A DNA stretch of 64,000 nucleotides from Streptomyces spirodelae (GTDB lineage: Bacteria; Actinomycetota; Actinomycetes; Streptomycetales; Streptomycetaceae). The notes under the pieces were generated by a model. It was not told the DNA's origin and did not search any database. It saw nothing but the letters and a program-made list of their open reading frames with translations. The first letter of the stretch is position 1. The number at the start of each line of letters is the position of its first letter. This document shows positions 18,273 to 27,026 of the stretch, piece after piece. Position numbers and translations under genes: made by a program. The DNA lies in assembly GCF_017676385.1 (NCBI RefSeq), contig NZ_JAFFZN010000012.1:1-64000 (forward strand), in the 5' to 3' direction.

Positions 18273-18301
18273 GCCACCGTGCCGACGCCCCTGGAGGAGC
18301 C

Positions 18302-18493
18302 ATGACCGCACAGCAGCAGCGAGCACCGCGGGTGCCGCACGCGCCCGCGCGGGACGAGGCGGCGTCCGTTGGCGGCCACCCCGCCAGGCATGACGGCACG
18401 CCGCCCATGAGTCAGCTGCTCGCATCCTGCGCGGCCGCGGCGGCGGTGTCCCGCCCCCCGCGCGACGAGCCCCTCACGGACGAGGCCGACTGA
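18302..18493 (+). CDS. Small protein of unknown function
   Basis: 63 residues from ATG 18302 with GGAGG at 18293-18297. The first 35 residues are polar and rich in Gln, Ala, Pro and His; then MSQLLASCAAAAAVSRPPRDE, a short hydrophobic Ala-rich segment with one Cys. No domain recognised. The good ribosome binding site and the iron-box-like palindrome upstream argue that it is expressed, perhaps under iron control. Confidence 0.6.
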   Translation: MTAQQQRAPRVPHAPARDEAASVGGHPARHDGTPPMSQLLASCAAAAAVSRPPRDEPLTDEAD

Positions 18494-18545
18494 CCGCAGG
18501 CTGCGGCGGGACAGGGGCAACCCCTGTCAGCGCATGGGGCCCCAG

Positions 18546-19121
18546 TCAGCGGACTACCACCACATGCGTACCGATCGGCGCATGCAACCACAGTGCCTCG
18601 CCGTCCTCCCGCTTCTCACGGATGCCGCCCGTCTTCCGGGCGGCATCCGGCGTGGGCGTGGAGCCGTCCAGCGCGGCGCTGAAGCCGATCGTCACGCCGT
18701 CGACGCTGGCGAACCGCACGACGTTCTCGACGGGAACGCCGTCCGAGCCGGTCACATGGGAAGAGCGCGAGGTGACCTTGTAGGTGCCCGGCTCGGGGGT
18801 GACCGAGCTGGGGGAGACCGTGTAGGTCCTGGTGACCTTGGAGCCCTTGCCGACCAGCCACACCCGCTGCCGCTTGAGCGAGTAGACGACGCGGTGGCCC
18901 TGGCCCGAGGCGGCGGGCAGCGCGGTCTCCTTCCGGGCGCGCTCGCGGTTCTTCCCGTCCGAACTGCCGGGGGAGGGCTTGGCCGTCTTCCCCGCCGAGG
19001 GCTTCTCGGCGCGCTCCTGCGCGGCCGACGCCTGGAACGCGAAGAAACCGATCACGGCGAGGGCCGCTGCCGTCAGCCCGGCGACGATCACTCCGGCGCT
19101 GCCGCCACTGCTCCGTGCCAC
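18546..19121 (-). CDS. YkuD/L,D-transpeptidase-like protein lacking catalytic residues
   Basis: 191 residues from GTG 19121, preceded by GAGGTGG. One N-terminal transmembrane helix at about 10-30 (VIVAGLTAAALAVIGFFAF), a Lys/Ser/Pro linker, then a domain from about 77 that follows the YkuD layout: VVYSLKRQRVWLVGKG, TYTVS, TPEPGTYKV and a C-terminal REKREDGEALWLHAPIGTHV. In active enzymes the segment before that reads S-H-G-C-I/V-R. Here it is KTGGIREK, with Gly166 in the Cys position, and the upstream His site reads GFSAALDGS. I infer a catalytically dead relative, perhaps a wall-binding or regulatory protein. Confidence 0.75.
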   Translation of the reverse strand: MARSSGGSAGVIVAGLTAAALAVIGFFAFQASAAQERAEKPSAGKTAKPSPGSSDGKNRERARKETALPAASGQGHRVVYSLKRQRVWLVGKGSKVTRTYTVSPSSVTPEPGTYKVTSRSSHVTGSDGVPVENVVRFASVDGVTIGFSAALDGSTPTPDAARKTGGIREKREDGEALWLHAPIGTHVVVVR

Positions 19122-19262
19122 CGTGCGCTGCCACCTCTCGTGCCCGCCGCGAATGCTGACTGTCCGGCCTGTGGTTGACGGTAGCAGGAGAGAGGCGGGT
19201 GGCCGGGGGGAGGCGGGAGGGGGAACTTGGAGTAACAGCCGCGCTTGTGTTCGCATGAGGCG

Positions 19263-20612
19263 ATGACCCCCCACGGTTCATCGACAAACTCCACAACCCC
19301 CATACCGGAAGTCCCCCACCCCCACAGCCCGGCCAATCCGTACGAGGAACTGGCCGCGCTCGCCCCGCCGGACGACGCCGGCCCGCCGAACGGCGCCGCT
19401 CCGCCGAGCGGCCCCGGCCCGAACCCGTACGAGGCGCTGGGGGACGGCGCGTCCGAGGAGCCCTACGACAGCGGGCTGCGCGGCCTGGGCATCCGCTCGG
19501 ACTACGACGAGCCCGCCTACGAGGACCGGATGCCCTACTTGCGGGCTGTGCGCAGGCGCCGGCGCTCCCGGCTGTCGCGCACCGTCAAGCTCGGCATCGC
19601 CTGCTGCGCCCTGCTGGCCTTTCTCGGGGTGGGGGACCGGTGGGCCGTGCTCTACGCCGAGGGGAAGGCGGCCGAGAAGGTGCAGGACTCGCTGCACCTG
19701 CACGCCCGCCCGGAGGTGCACATCAACGGCTTCCCCTTCCTCACCCAGGTGGCGAAGGGGCGCCTGGACCATGTGGAAGTAGCCGTCCCGGACGTGCCCG
19801 CGGGCCGGGTCTCCGTCGCCCAGGTCAGCGGCACCGTCAACGACGTCAGGATCGTCGGCGACGCGCCCTCCGCCATCCGGGGCGCCGTGCTCGGCCGGAT
19901 GAAGGGCGACGTCCTGCTCGACTTCGACGATCTCGACCGTGAACTGGGAACCTCCCAGGTGAAGTTCACCGCCGGCGGTGAGCACACCGTGCGGGCCGCC
20001 GGTGAGCTGCCCGTCGCGGGCAGCGAGGTCAAGGTGCGCGCCCGCGCCCACCTCGAACGCACCGGCGACCGCAGCGTGGGCACCACGGTGGACGACATGC
20101 GGCTGGTCGTCCCCGGGATGTTCAGCTTCACACCCGGTACCGGCAAGCAGGCGGGCCTGCGGCTGTCCCGCCCGCTGGCCGAGCGTGTCCAGCACGACCG
20201 CGAGAAGGCGCGGGCGCTGTTCGGGGTGCGCTCCATCGCCCGGCGGTTCGGTATGACGCCCGAGCACGCGCGGCAGGTGCGAAGCAGCGACCGGGAGCTG
20301 CGCCGGGTGACCGGGACCCCGCGCTTCACGGAGAAGGTGATGCGGGTCAACCTCCTCGACGCCGTCGTCCAGCACCCGCAGGTGCTGGAGAAGATGGGGA
20401 TCGACCCGGCGCTGGTCGAGGCACTCAAGAAGGTCGAGGAGCCGAAGCTCGCCGACAAGCTCGCTCTCCACGTCGAGCTGCCCGAGATGCCGGGGGACGT
20501 CAGGCTGCGCGGCGTCTCCGTGGCCGACCAGGGCATCCGCGCCGAGGTCACCGGCGTCAACGTACCGTTCGGCCGGACGGCTCAGAAGGAGGGCAAGGCG
20601 GCGGGAAAGTGA
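19263..20612 (+). CDS. DUF2993 (LmeA-like) membrane-anchored lipid-binding protein
   Basis: 449 residues from ATG 19263; a TTG at 19245 is in frame. A Pro/Gly/Asn-rich N-terminal third of about 85 residues (NPYEELAALA and NPYEALGDG are degenerate repeats) is followed by one transmembrane helix near 105-120 (LGIACCALLAFLGVGDRW). The DUF2993 domain follows: INGFPFLTQVAKGRLDHVEV, GTVNDVRIVGDAP, GDVLLDFDDLDRELG. It may bind phospholipids or glycolipids outside the membrane, as the mycobacterial LmeA family does. Ligand unknown. Confidence 0.8.
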   Translation: MTPHGSSTNSTTPIPEVPHPHSPANPYEELAALAPPDDAGPPNGAAPPSGPGPNPYEALGDGASEEPYDSGLRGLGIRSDYDEPAYEDRMPYLRAVRRRRRSRLSRTVKLGIACCALLAFLGVGDRWAVLYAEGKAAEKVQDSLHLHARPEVHINGFPFLTQVAKGRLDHVEVAVPDVPAGRVSVAQVSGTVNDVRIVGDAPSAIRGAVLGRMKGDVLLDFDDLDRELGTSQVKFTAGGEHTVRAAGELPVAGSEVKVRARAHLERTGDRSVGTTVDDMRLVVPGMFSFTPGTGKQAGLRLSRPLAERVQHDREKARALFGVRSIARRFGMTPEHARQVRSSDRELRRVTGTPRFTEKVMRVNLLDAVVQHPQVLEKMGIDPALVEALKKVEEPKLADKLALHVELPEMPGDVRLRGVSVADQGIRAEVTGVNVPFGRTAQKEGKAAGK

Positions 20613-20689
20613 CCTGCCTGGCCCACCCCGACGTGCGGCGGCGTCCCGCAGGGGCCGAGCGGGCCGCGCGGGCGCCGTAGGCTGGTCGG

Positions 20690-21364
20690 GTGTTGATGCT
20701 CGCGCTGGATACCGCTACACCCGCCGTCACCGTCGCGCTCCACGACGCGGACGGCGACCGTACGCTCGCCGCCGCCCACAAGATCGACGCCCGTCGGCAC
20801 GGCGAACTGCTGCTGCCCTGTGTCGACGCGGTGCTCACCGAGGCCGGGCGGAAACTCACCGAGGTCACGGACGTGGTGGTCGGCGTCGGCCCCGGCCCCT
20901 ACACCGGGCTGCGGGTCGGCCTGGCGACGGCCGAGGCGTTCGCGGCGGCGCTCGGCCAGCGGGTGCACGGGGTGTGCACGCTGGACGGTATCGCCTACGC
21001 CTCCGGGCTGACGGAGCCGTTCGTCGTCGCGACGGACGCCCGCCGCAAGGAGGTCTACTGGGCCCGGTACGCCGATGCGCGCACCCGGACCACCGAGCCG
21101 GCCGTCGACCGGCCCGCGGAGCTCGCCGCCCGGGACGAGGAGATCGCCGCCCTCCCGGCCCTGGGCGCGGGCGCGGTGCTGTACGAGTCCGTCTTCGGCG
21201 GCGCACGGGCCGACCTGCCCACCGACCAGTCGGCCACGGCCCTCGCCCGGCTCGCCACCGAACGGCTCGCGCGCGGCGAGGAACTGCTGCCGCCCCGGCC
21301 GCTGTACCTGCGAAGGCCGGACGCGCGCGTGCCCGCCGGCTACAAGGTGGTCACCCCGAGGTGA
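20690..21364 (+). CDS. tsaB: t6A biosynthesis dimerisation protein TsaB
   Basis: 224 residues, the inactive ASKHA partner of TsaD. N-terminal MLMLALDTATPAVTVALHDA, then RRHGELLLPCVDAVL, VVGVGPGPYTGLRVGLATA and VATDARRKEVYWARY are diagnostic. The start is GTG 20690 (ATG 20696 is an alternative). No ribosome binding site, but TAGGCT at 20678-20683 lies 6 bases upstream, so translation is probably leaderless. Its stop overlaps the rimI start (GTGA), indicating coupling. Confidence 0.94.
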   Translation: MLMLALDTATPAVTVALHDADGDRTLAAAHKIDARRHGELLLPCVDAVLTEAGRKLTEVTDVVVGVGPGPYTGLRVGLATAEAFAAALGQRVHGVCTLDGIAYASGLTEPFVVATDARRKEVYWARYADARTRTTEPAVDRPAELAARDEEIAALPALGAGAVLYESVFGGARADLPTDQSATALARLATERLARGEELLPPRPLYLRRPDARVPAGYKVVTPR

Positions 21365-22017
21365 GCACCACGGACGGCCCGTCGCACGACGGGGTTCCGC
21401 ACGGCGAGGTGCCGACGAACGGCGAGGTTCCGCACGGCGGAGCGCCGCGCCGTCATGGCTCCGGTGGCGGGGTCACGCTGCGTGAGATGCGCTGGTGGGA
21501 CATCGAGCTCGTGCTCGGGCTCGAACAGCGGCTCTTTCCCGAGGACGCCTGGTCGGCCGGGATGTTCTGGTCCGAGCTGGCCCACGCGCGGGGCTCCGAC
21601 GCCACGCGCCGCTACCTGGTCGCCGAGGAGCCGGACGGCTCCCTGATCGGCTACGGCGGCCTCGCGGCCGTCGGCGGCACCGGCGACATCCAGACCATCG
21701 GCGTACTGCCCACCCACCGGGGCACCGGCCTCGGCTCCCGGCTGCTGCGCGCGCTGCTGCGGGCCGCGACCGACTTCGAGTGCGCGGAGGTGCTGCTGGA
21801 GGTGCGGGTGGACAACGCCCCGGCGCAGCGCCTCTACGAGCGCTTCGGCTTCGTGCCCATCGGTATACGCCGCGGCTACTACCAGCCCGCGAACGTCGAC
21901 GCGCTGGTGATGCGGCTGGCCGACCCCGCCTCGTACGCGGCCGCCGCCGACACCCCGGGGGACCTCCCCGCGAACACCCTTCCGCACACGCACCAAGGAT
22001 CGAAGAGCCATGGCTGA
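21361..22017 (+). CDS. rimI: Ribosomal protein S18-alanine N-acetyltransferase RimI
   Basis: 218 residues. GNAT fold with [40 protein letters not shown] (acetyl-CoA loop) and [20 protein letters not shown]. An unusual N-terminal extension of about 37 residues consists of degenerate HG-E-V-P repeats. The start GTG 21361 overlaps the tsaB stop, and the end overlaps the tsaD start by 8 bases, so tsaB-rimI-tsaD form one tightly coupled operon, the usual bacterial order. Confidence 0.92.
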   Translation: MSTTDGPSHDGVPHGEVPTNGEVPHGGAPRRHGSGGGVTLREMRWWDIELVLGLEQRLFPEDAWSAGMFWSELAHARGSDATRRYLVAEEPDGSLIGYGGLAAVGGTGDIQTIGVLPTHRGTGLGSRLLRALLRAATDFECAEVLLEVRVDNAPAQRLYERFGFVPIGIRRGYYQPANVDALVMRLADPASYAAAADTPGDLPANTLPHTHQGSKSHG

Positions 22018-23134
22018 CGAACCGCTCGTTCTCGGCATCGAGACCTCCTGCGACGAGACCGGCGTCGGAATCGTGCGCGGCCACACGCTGCTGGCCGACG
22101 CCGTCGCCTCCAGCGTGGACACCCACGCGCGGTTCGGCGGTGTCGTCCCGGAGATCGCCAGCCGGGCGCACCTGGAGGCGATGGTCCCGACGATCGAACG
22201 CGCGCTGAAGGAGGCCGGTGTCGCGGCCTCCGACCTCGACGGCATCGCCGTCACCGCGGGGCCCGGACTCGCCGGGGCACTGCTCGTCGGCGTCTCGGCG
22301 GCCAAGGCGTACGCGTACGCGCTGGGCAAGCCGCTCTACGGTGTGAACCACCTCGCCTCGCACATCTGCGTCGACCAGCTCGAACACGGTGCGCTGCCCG
22401 AGCCGACGATGGCGCTCCTCGTCTCCGGCGGCCACTCCTCGCTGCTGCTGGCCCCCGACATCACCGCCGACGTACGGCCGCTGGGCTCCACCATCGACGA
22501 CGCGGCGGGTGAGGCATTCGACAAGGTCGCCCGCGTGCTCAACCTCGGCTTCCCGGGCGGCCCTGTCATCGACAAGTACGCCAAGCAGGGCGACCCCGAG
22601 GCCATCGCCTTCCCGCGCGGCCTCACCGGCCCGCGCGACGCCCCCTACGACTTCTCCTTCTCCGGCCTCAAGACCGCCGTTGCCCGCTGGATCGAGGCCA
22701 AGCGGAACGCGGGCGAGGAGGTGCCTGTCGCCCATGTCGCCGCCTCGTTCCAGGAGGCCGTCACCGATGTGCTCACCCGCAAGGCCGTCCGCGCCTGCCG
22801 CGACGAGGGCGTCGACCACCTGATGATCGGCGGCGGCGTCGCCGCCAACTCCCGGCTGCGCGCCATGGCCGAGGAGCGCTGCGCCGCTGCGGGCATCACC
22901 CTGCGGGTGCCCCGCCCCAAGCTGTGCACCGACAACGGAGCCATGGTCGCGGCACTCGGCGCCGAAATGGTGGCCCGCAACCGTGCCGCCTCCGCCTGGG
23001 ACCTGCCCGCTGATTCCTCCCTGCCGGTGACCGAACCCCACGTGCCCGACCCCTCGGCTCCCGCGCACCCCTCGGCCCACTCCCACTCGCACGATCACGT
23101 CCATGAGCTGAGCAGGAAGAACCTCTACACCTGA
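22010..23134 (+). CDS. tsaD: tRNA N6-adenosine threonylcarbamoyltransferase TsaD
   Basis: 374 residues, the catalytic ASKHA subunit that transfers threonylcarbamoyl to A37 of ANN-decoding tRNAs. [13 protein letters not shown], the metal ligands His114 and His118 in [40 protein letters not shown] and [14 protein letters not shown] are all present. The C-terminal 45 residues are Pro/His-rich ([14 protein letters not shown]), an addition to the family core that may bind metal. ATG 22010 overlaps the rimI end. Confidence 0.96.
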   Translation: MADEPLVLGIETSCDETGVGIVRGHTLLADAVASSVDTHARFGGVVPEIASRAHLEAMVPTIERALKEAGVAASDLDGIAVTAGPGLAGALLVGVSAAKAYAYALGKPLYGVNHLASHICVDQLEHGALPEPTMALLVSGGHSSLLLAPDITADVRPLGSTIDDAAGEAFDKVARVLNLGFPGGPVIDKYAKQGDPEAIAFPRGLTGPRDAPYDFSFSGLKTAVARWIEAKRNAGEEVPVAHVAASFQEAVTDVLTRKAVRACRDEGVDHLMIGGGVAANSRLRAMAEERCAAAGITLRVPRPKLCTDNGAMVAALGAEMVARNRAASAWDLPADSSLPVTEPHVPDPSAPAHPSAHSHSHDHVHELSRKNLYT

Positions 23135-23400
23135 TGCCGACCGTCGCTCTGATGTGGGAGGCCAAGGCCGCTCCCGGCCGCGCGCCCGAACTGCTGTCCT
23201 GGGCTCGCGACCAGCACCTGCCCCCGTCCCCGGTTCCCTGCGAACGCCGCGAACACTTCACGGCACCCGGCGACCGGGTCCTCGTCATCACCTGGTGGCA
23301 GGGCGACTACGACACCACCGTCCCCGAACTCCCCGATCCACCCCCCGCACTGACCGCCCGCCCGGTGCACCGATGGCGCTTCGAGCGGGTGCACGACTGA
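23134..23400 (+). CDS. Small conserved protein, unknown function
   Basis: 88 residues. ATG 23134 shares its A with the tsaD stop (TGATG), so it is translationally coupled to tsaD. The sequence [20 protein letters not shown] and RVLVITWWQGDYDT suggests a compact alpha/beta (ferredoxin-like) fold with several tryptophans. I know no function; the tight coupling suggests membership in the t6A operon, at least for expression. Confidence 0.7.
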   Translation: MPTVALMWEAKAAPGRAPELLSWARDQHLPPSPVPCERREHFTAPGDRVLVITWWQGDYDTTVPELPDPPPALTARPVHRWRFERVHD

Positions 23401-23473
23401 GGCGGATGTGGTGACGGTGGGTGAGGGGGCAGGATGGGGGCGTTGAGGTTGTAGTCGGGTACGGGGGGCCGGG

Positions 23474-25651
23474 ATGGGCGGGGTCGTCGCGGCGGGCCGT
23501 GTGCGGTGGTGGGCGCGTTTCGGCGCCGTGCTGCTGGTCGCGGTGGTCGCGCTCGGCGGGGGTGCCGGGCCTGGCGTGGCGGCCGACGACGTGGACTCGC
23601 CTGCCGCCTACCTCGCCGCGCAGTTGCGCAAGAGTCCCGTGTACCTCTCGGACCAGCTTCCGCGTACCAACCCGCTCTCGGCCCGCCCCGCCTTCGTGAA
23701 GGAGGCGAAGCGGACCGGGGTGCCGACCTATGTGCTGGTGCTGCCCGGCTCCGGGGTCAGGCACGGGAAAGGGCTGCTGGCGGCGGTGCACGAACGGCTC
23801 GGCAAGGACGGGCTCTATCTGCAGTTCGGCGGGGACGGTGGGAGGCCCGAGGTGGCGACGTTCGGGGTGGACGTGCCCGCGCGGAACGCCGCCACCGCGA
23901 CGATGTACGAACTGCCCTACGACGCGGGCACGCTGGAGACCTTCCGGCACTTCGTCGACGTCCTGCGCTCCGGGCACGCGACCGAGCGGGCCGAGCGGGG
24001 CGGGGAGGCCGGCGAGGAGCCGGACAAGCTGTACACCAGCCGCACCGACCGCGCCGACCAGAGCTTCCTGACCGGCATCCTGCTGACCGGCGTACCGCTG
24101 CTGATCGTGGCCGTCGGCTGGTACACCCGCCGGTGGCGCGGCGGCAAGTGGCCGGGGCTGCGGCTGCTGGTGCCGGTCGCCGCCGCCACAGCGCTGGTGA
24201 TCGGCGTCGGTGCTCCGCTGGTCTTCGACGACACCCGTTCGGACGGCGACCCGGTGCCCACCGCCGCCGATATGCGCGCCAGGACCGATCGGCTGGCCCG
24301 CGCGATGCGCTCCGGCCCCGTCCATGTCGACCCGCTGGCGGCCGGGCTGCTGAGCCGCGGCGAGCTGGGCCGGCTGCGAAAGCGCGCCGAGCGGCTGGAC
24401 GTGCCCGTACACCTCGCGGTCGTCCCCCTCGACACGGCGGACGAGTCGGCCGGCGACGGAGAGCTCCTCGCCAAGAAGCTGCACAGCCGCCTGGGTTCGC
24501 GCGGTGACGGCGTCTACGTGATCGCGGACGCCGCCGACGACGGCGAGCTGGAGATCGTCAACTACGGCGCCGAGGTGGACAGCGCGGCGCTCTACGACGC
24601 CACGGAAGACCTGCGCTTCGGTACGGACGAGGAGAGTCGCGGGGCGAACGACGAGGCGGGCGACGACGATGGCGGTCGGTTGTTCTCGCGGCTGGACGAA
24701 GCGCTGCGGATCATCGACCGACTGCCCTCGGCGCCGCCCGGCGACCCCTACCTGGACCCGCTGGCCCCGGACGACCCCGTCACGGAGGACGAACTGCCCG
24801 CCCTCTACTCCGGCGATTTCGGGCCCGGCACTCTCATGGGTGCTGTGGCCGCGCTTGCCGTGCTGGGAGTGACGGCGGCCGGACTGGGCATCGCCCGGCG
24901 TACCGGCCTCGGCAGCGCCCGGCGCATCGGCCTGGGCGGCGCGTCGGCCACCGCCCGCCGGGCCCCCGGCCGAGCGGGTCGGGGCGCGGCCTCCGACGGC
25001 GGTACGGCCCCGCAGACCCCCGCCCGCCCCTCGACCGGCTGGCTGCGCAGAACCGCGCGGCGGGAACTGGAGGAGCTGAACGACGAGTTCGAGCGGCTGT
25101 CCGACACGCTCCCGGACGCGGCACGCACCCGCGTGTGGGACTGTCTCGACGCCGCGACCCTCCTCCTCGACCAGGAGGGCGACAACAGGGTGGACGCCGA
25201 CGCCGACGCGCCCACCCTCGCCGCCGGACTCGCCCTCATCCGCGGCGGCCGCGGGGCGCTCGACGACGGCCGCCACCGCCGGGGCAGCGGCACCGGGCGC
25301 ATCCGGCTGTGCACCCTCAATCCGCTGCACGGACCCGCGACCGCCACCGGCAAGCTGAAGCTGCCCGGCGAGACCAGCGGGGCCCGGTCGCGCTCCGTCT
25401 GCGCCGGGTGCCGTGCCGCGCTCCACGTACGAGGCACCGCCTCGCCCAGCACGCGGGCAGCGCGGACCGCGGACGTCGTCGGGTCGCGTCTGCTGTGTCT
25501 GCGCGCTCCCGGCGCCGCCCGGTCAGCGCCGTACGAGCCCTACCACCGGGTTCCGGGCCCGCTGGAGGCCCCGCGGGGCGTCGGCGGGGGCCAGGGGCCG
25601 ACCACCGAAGAGATCGTCCGTCGTGTACGGGAGCAGCTAGGTGTCCACTGA
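23474..25651 (+). CDS. Large secreted/membrane protein with two TPM-like repeats
   Basis: 725 residues. Signal peptide at about 10-37 (FGAVLLVAVVALGGGAGPGVAA). A first exported domain (about 40-190) begins with RKSPVYLSDQL. Two transmembrane helices lie at about 198-215 and 225-245. A second related domain (about 265-400) begins with MRSGPVHVDPLA and contains GDGVYVIADAADDGELEIVN, reminiscent of TPM/YgcG-type phosphatase domains. A further helix lies near 452-472, then a cytoplasmic part ending with CTLNPLHGPA and SVCAGCRAALH, a possible zinc ribbon. It overlaps the downstream paralogue by 11 bases. Function unknown. Confidence 0.75.
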   Translation: MGGVVAAGRVRWWARFGAVLLVAVVALGGGAGPGVAADDVDSPAAYLAAQLRKSPVYLSDQLPRTNPLSARPAFVKEAKRTGVPTYVLVLPGSGVRHGKGLLAAVHERLGKDGLYLQFGGDGGRPEVATFGVDVPARNAATATMYELPYDAGTLETFRHFVDVLRSGHATERAERGGEAGEEPDKLYTSRTDRADQSFLTGILLTGVPLLIVAVGWYTRRWRGGKWPGLRLLVPVAAATALVIGVGAPLVFDDTRSDGDPVPTAADMRARTDRLARAMRSGPVHVDPLAAGLLSRGELGRLRKRAERLDVPVHLAVVPLDTADESAGDGELLAKKLHSRLGSRGDGVYVIADAADDGELEIVNYGAEVDSAALYDATEDLRFGTDEESRGANDEAGDDDGGRLFSRLDEALRIIDRLPSAPPGDPYLDPLAPDDPVTEDELPALYSGDFGPGTLMGAVAALAVLGVTAAGLGIARRTGLGSARRIGLGGASATARRAPGRAGRGAASDGGTAPQTPARPSTGWLRRTARRELEELNDEFERLSDTLPDAARTRVWDCLDAATLLLDQEGDNRVDADADAPTLAAGLALIRGGRGALDDGRHRRGSGTGRIRLCTLNPLHGPATATGKLKLPGETSGARSRSVCAGCRAALHVRGTASPSTRAARTADVVGSRLLCLRAPGAARSAPYEPYHRVPGPLEAPRGVGGGQGPTTEEIVRRVREQLGVH

Positions 25652-27020
25652 GCTTCGCGCCGCACCCGGCGCCGCCTCCACCCGTCCCTCCCGCGCCGCC
25701 CGATTGACGGCAGCCGTACTCGCGCTCGTCCTCGCTGCGCTCGCGTCGGCGCTCGGTACGGCGGGCCGCGCCGCCGCCGACGGCGACAGCCCCGCGCAGC
25801 GGATCGTCGACGGGCTCCGCAAGTCACCTGTCTACGTCGACCCGTCCTACGAACAGGCGTTCCCGACCGACCAGCAGCGCCGGCTGGTGAAGAAGATCAA
25901 GGCGTCGGGTCTGCCGGTACGGGTCGTCGTCGTCCCGTTCATCTCCGGGGACGCCTGGGACGGCGACCCGGAGAAGATGGTCGATGTCGTGCGCTACCGG
26001 CTGGGCGAGGGGTCGGACAAGGAAGCCGTCTACATGACCCTCAGCAGGACCGAGGGTTTCCTGAACGGCTACGAGTTCCCCCGCAACGGCAAGCACCAGG
26101 CATTCTGGGGCGTCGCGGCAGTGGGCCACCAGGAGGACATGAAGGGCAAGAGCCTCTACGCGAAGTTCACCCGGGCGCTGGAGATCGTGAAGTCCGGCAA
26201 CGGCGACAAGGCGTACGAGAAAGCCACCAAGGATCTGCAGCGCGACCGCCCCTCGTCGGGCGGTGACGGGGCCGGGAGCGGCGCGGGCGGGCTGTCCCCG
26301 GTGCTGCTCACCGTGGTGATCGCCGCGGCGGCGGCCGTGCTCCTCGCCGCCGTACTGGGCTACCGAACCGTGCGTACCCACCGCGCCCGCACCTCGGCCC
26401 GGGCGCCGTTCACCTCGCCGCGCTCCGTCTTCGCGACCGCGCGCAAGACGCGCGTACGCGACCTGCGCAAGCGCGCACAGCGCGAACTCCTCGCGTACAA
26501 CGAGGAACTCCTCGCCCACGAGCCGAGCGAGGACGGCGCCGACGGCGACCTGCTCCAGCTCTCCCTCGACGCCTACGCCGCCGCCGGCAAGGTGCTGGAC
26601 GAGGCACGGGACATACCCGACCTGGCCGGTGTCCTCGCGCTCATCCACGAGGGACGGGGCGCGCTGCGCCGGTCCGAGCCGTCCGCGTCGGCCTCCGCGC
26701 TGCCGCTGTGCTTCTTCCACCCGCTGCACGGCCCCGCCGCCAAGCGGGTCAGCTGGCGCCCGCTGGGCCGCCGCGAGTCGCTGGACGTGGCGGCCTGCGC
26801 CGACTGCGCCGCCGCTGTGGCCGCACGCCGCGCGCCGGAAGTCCTCACCCAGGCCCACGGTGACGTCCGCCAGGCCCAGGGCGACGTCCGCATCCCGTAC
26901 TTCGAAGTTCCGCCCGAGTCCAGCCTGTGGGCCGCCACCGGCTACGGCTCCCTCACCGAGGACACCTTGACCGAACGCGTGCTGCGCGGCGACTTCACCA
27001 GGACCTCGCGCAGGCCCTGA
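25641..27020 (+). CDS. Paralogue of the upstream TPM-like membrane protein
   Basis: 459 residues from GTG 25641. Signal segment at about 20-48 (LTAAVLALVLAALASALG). The exported domain starts RKSPVYVDPSYEQAF and includes VRVVVVPFISGD. One transmembrane helix lies at about 215-240 (LSPVLLTVVIAAAAAVLLAAVLGY). The cytoplasmic C-terminus has CFFHPLHGPAAKR and AACADCAAAVAARR, matching the Cys-x-x-Pro-Leu-His-Gly-Pro-Ala plus CxxC pattern of its neighbour. It looks like a one-domain version of the two-domain upstream protein; the two probably act together. Confidence 0.75.
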   Translation: MSTELRAAPGAASTRPSRAARLTAAVLALVLAALASALGTAGRAAADGDSPAQRIVDGLRKSPVYVDPSYEQAFPTDQQRRLVKKIKASGLPVRVVVVPFISGDAWDGDPEKMVDVVRYRLGEGSDKEAVYMTLSRTEGFLNGYEFPRNGKHQAFWGVAAVGHQEDMKGKSLYAKFTRALEIVKSGNGDKAYEKATKDLQRDRPSSGGDGAGSGAGGLSPVLLTVVIAAAAAVLLAAVLGYRTVRTHRARTSARAPFTSPRSVFATARKTRVRDLRKRAQRELLAYNEELLAHEPSEDGADGDLLQLSLDAYAAAGKVLDEARDIPDLAGVLALIHEGRGALRRSEPSASASALPLCFFHPLHGPAAKRVSWRPLGRRESLDVAACADCAAAVAARRAPEVLTQAHGDVRQAQGDVRIPYFEVPPESSLWAATGYGSLTEDTLTERVLRGDFTRTSRRP

Positions 27021-27026
27021 CCCGGG

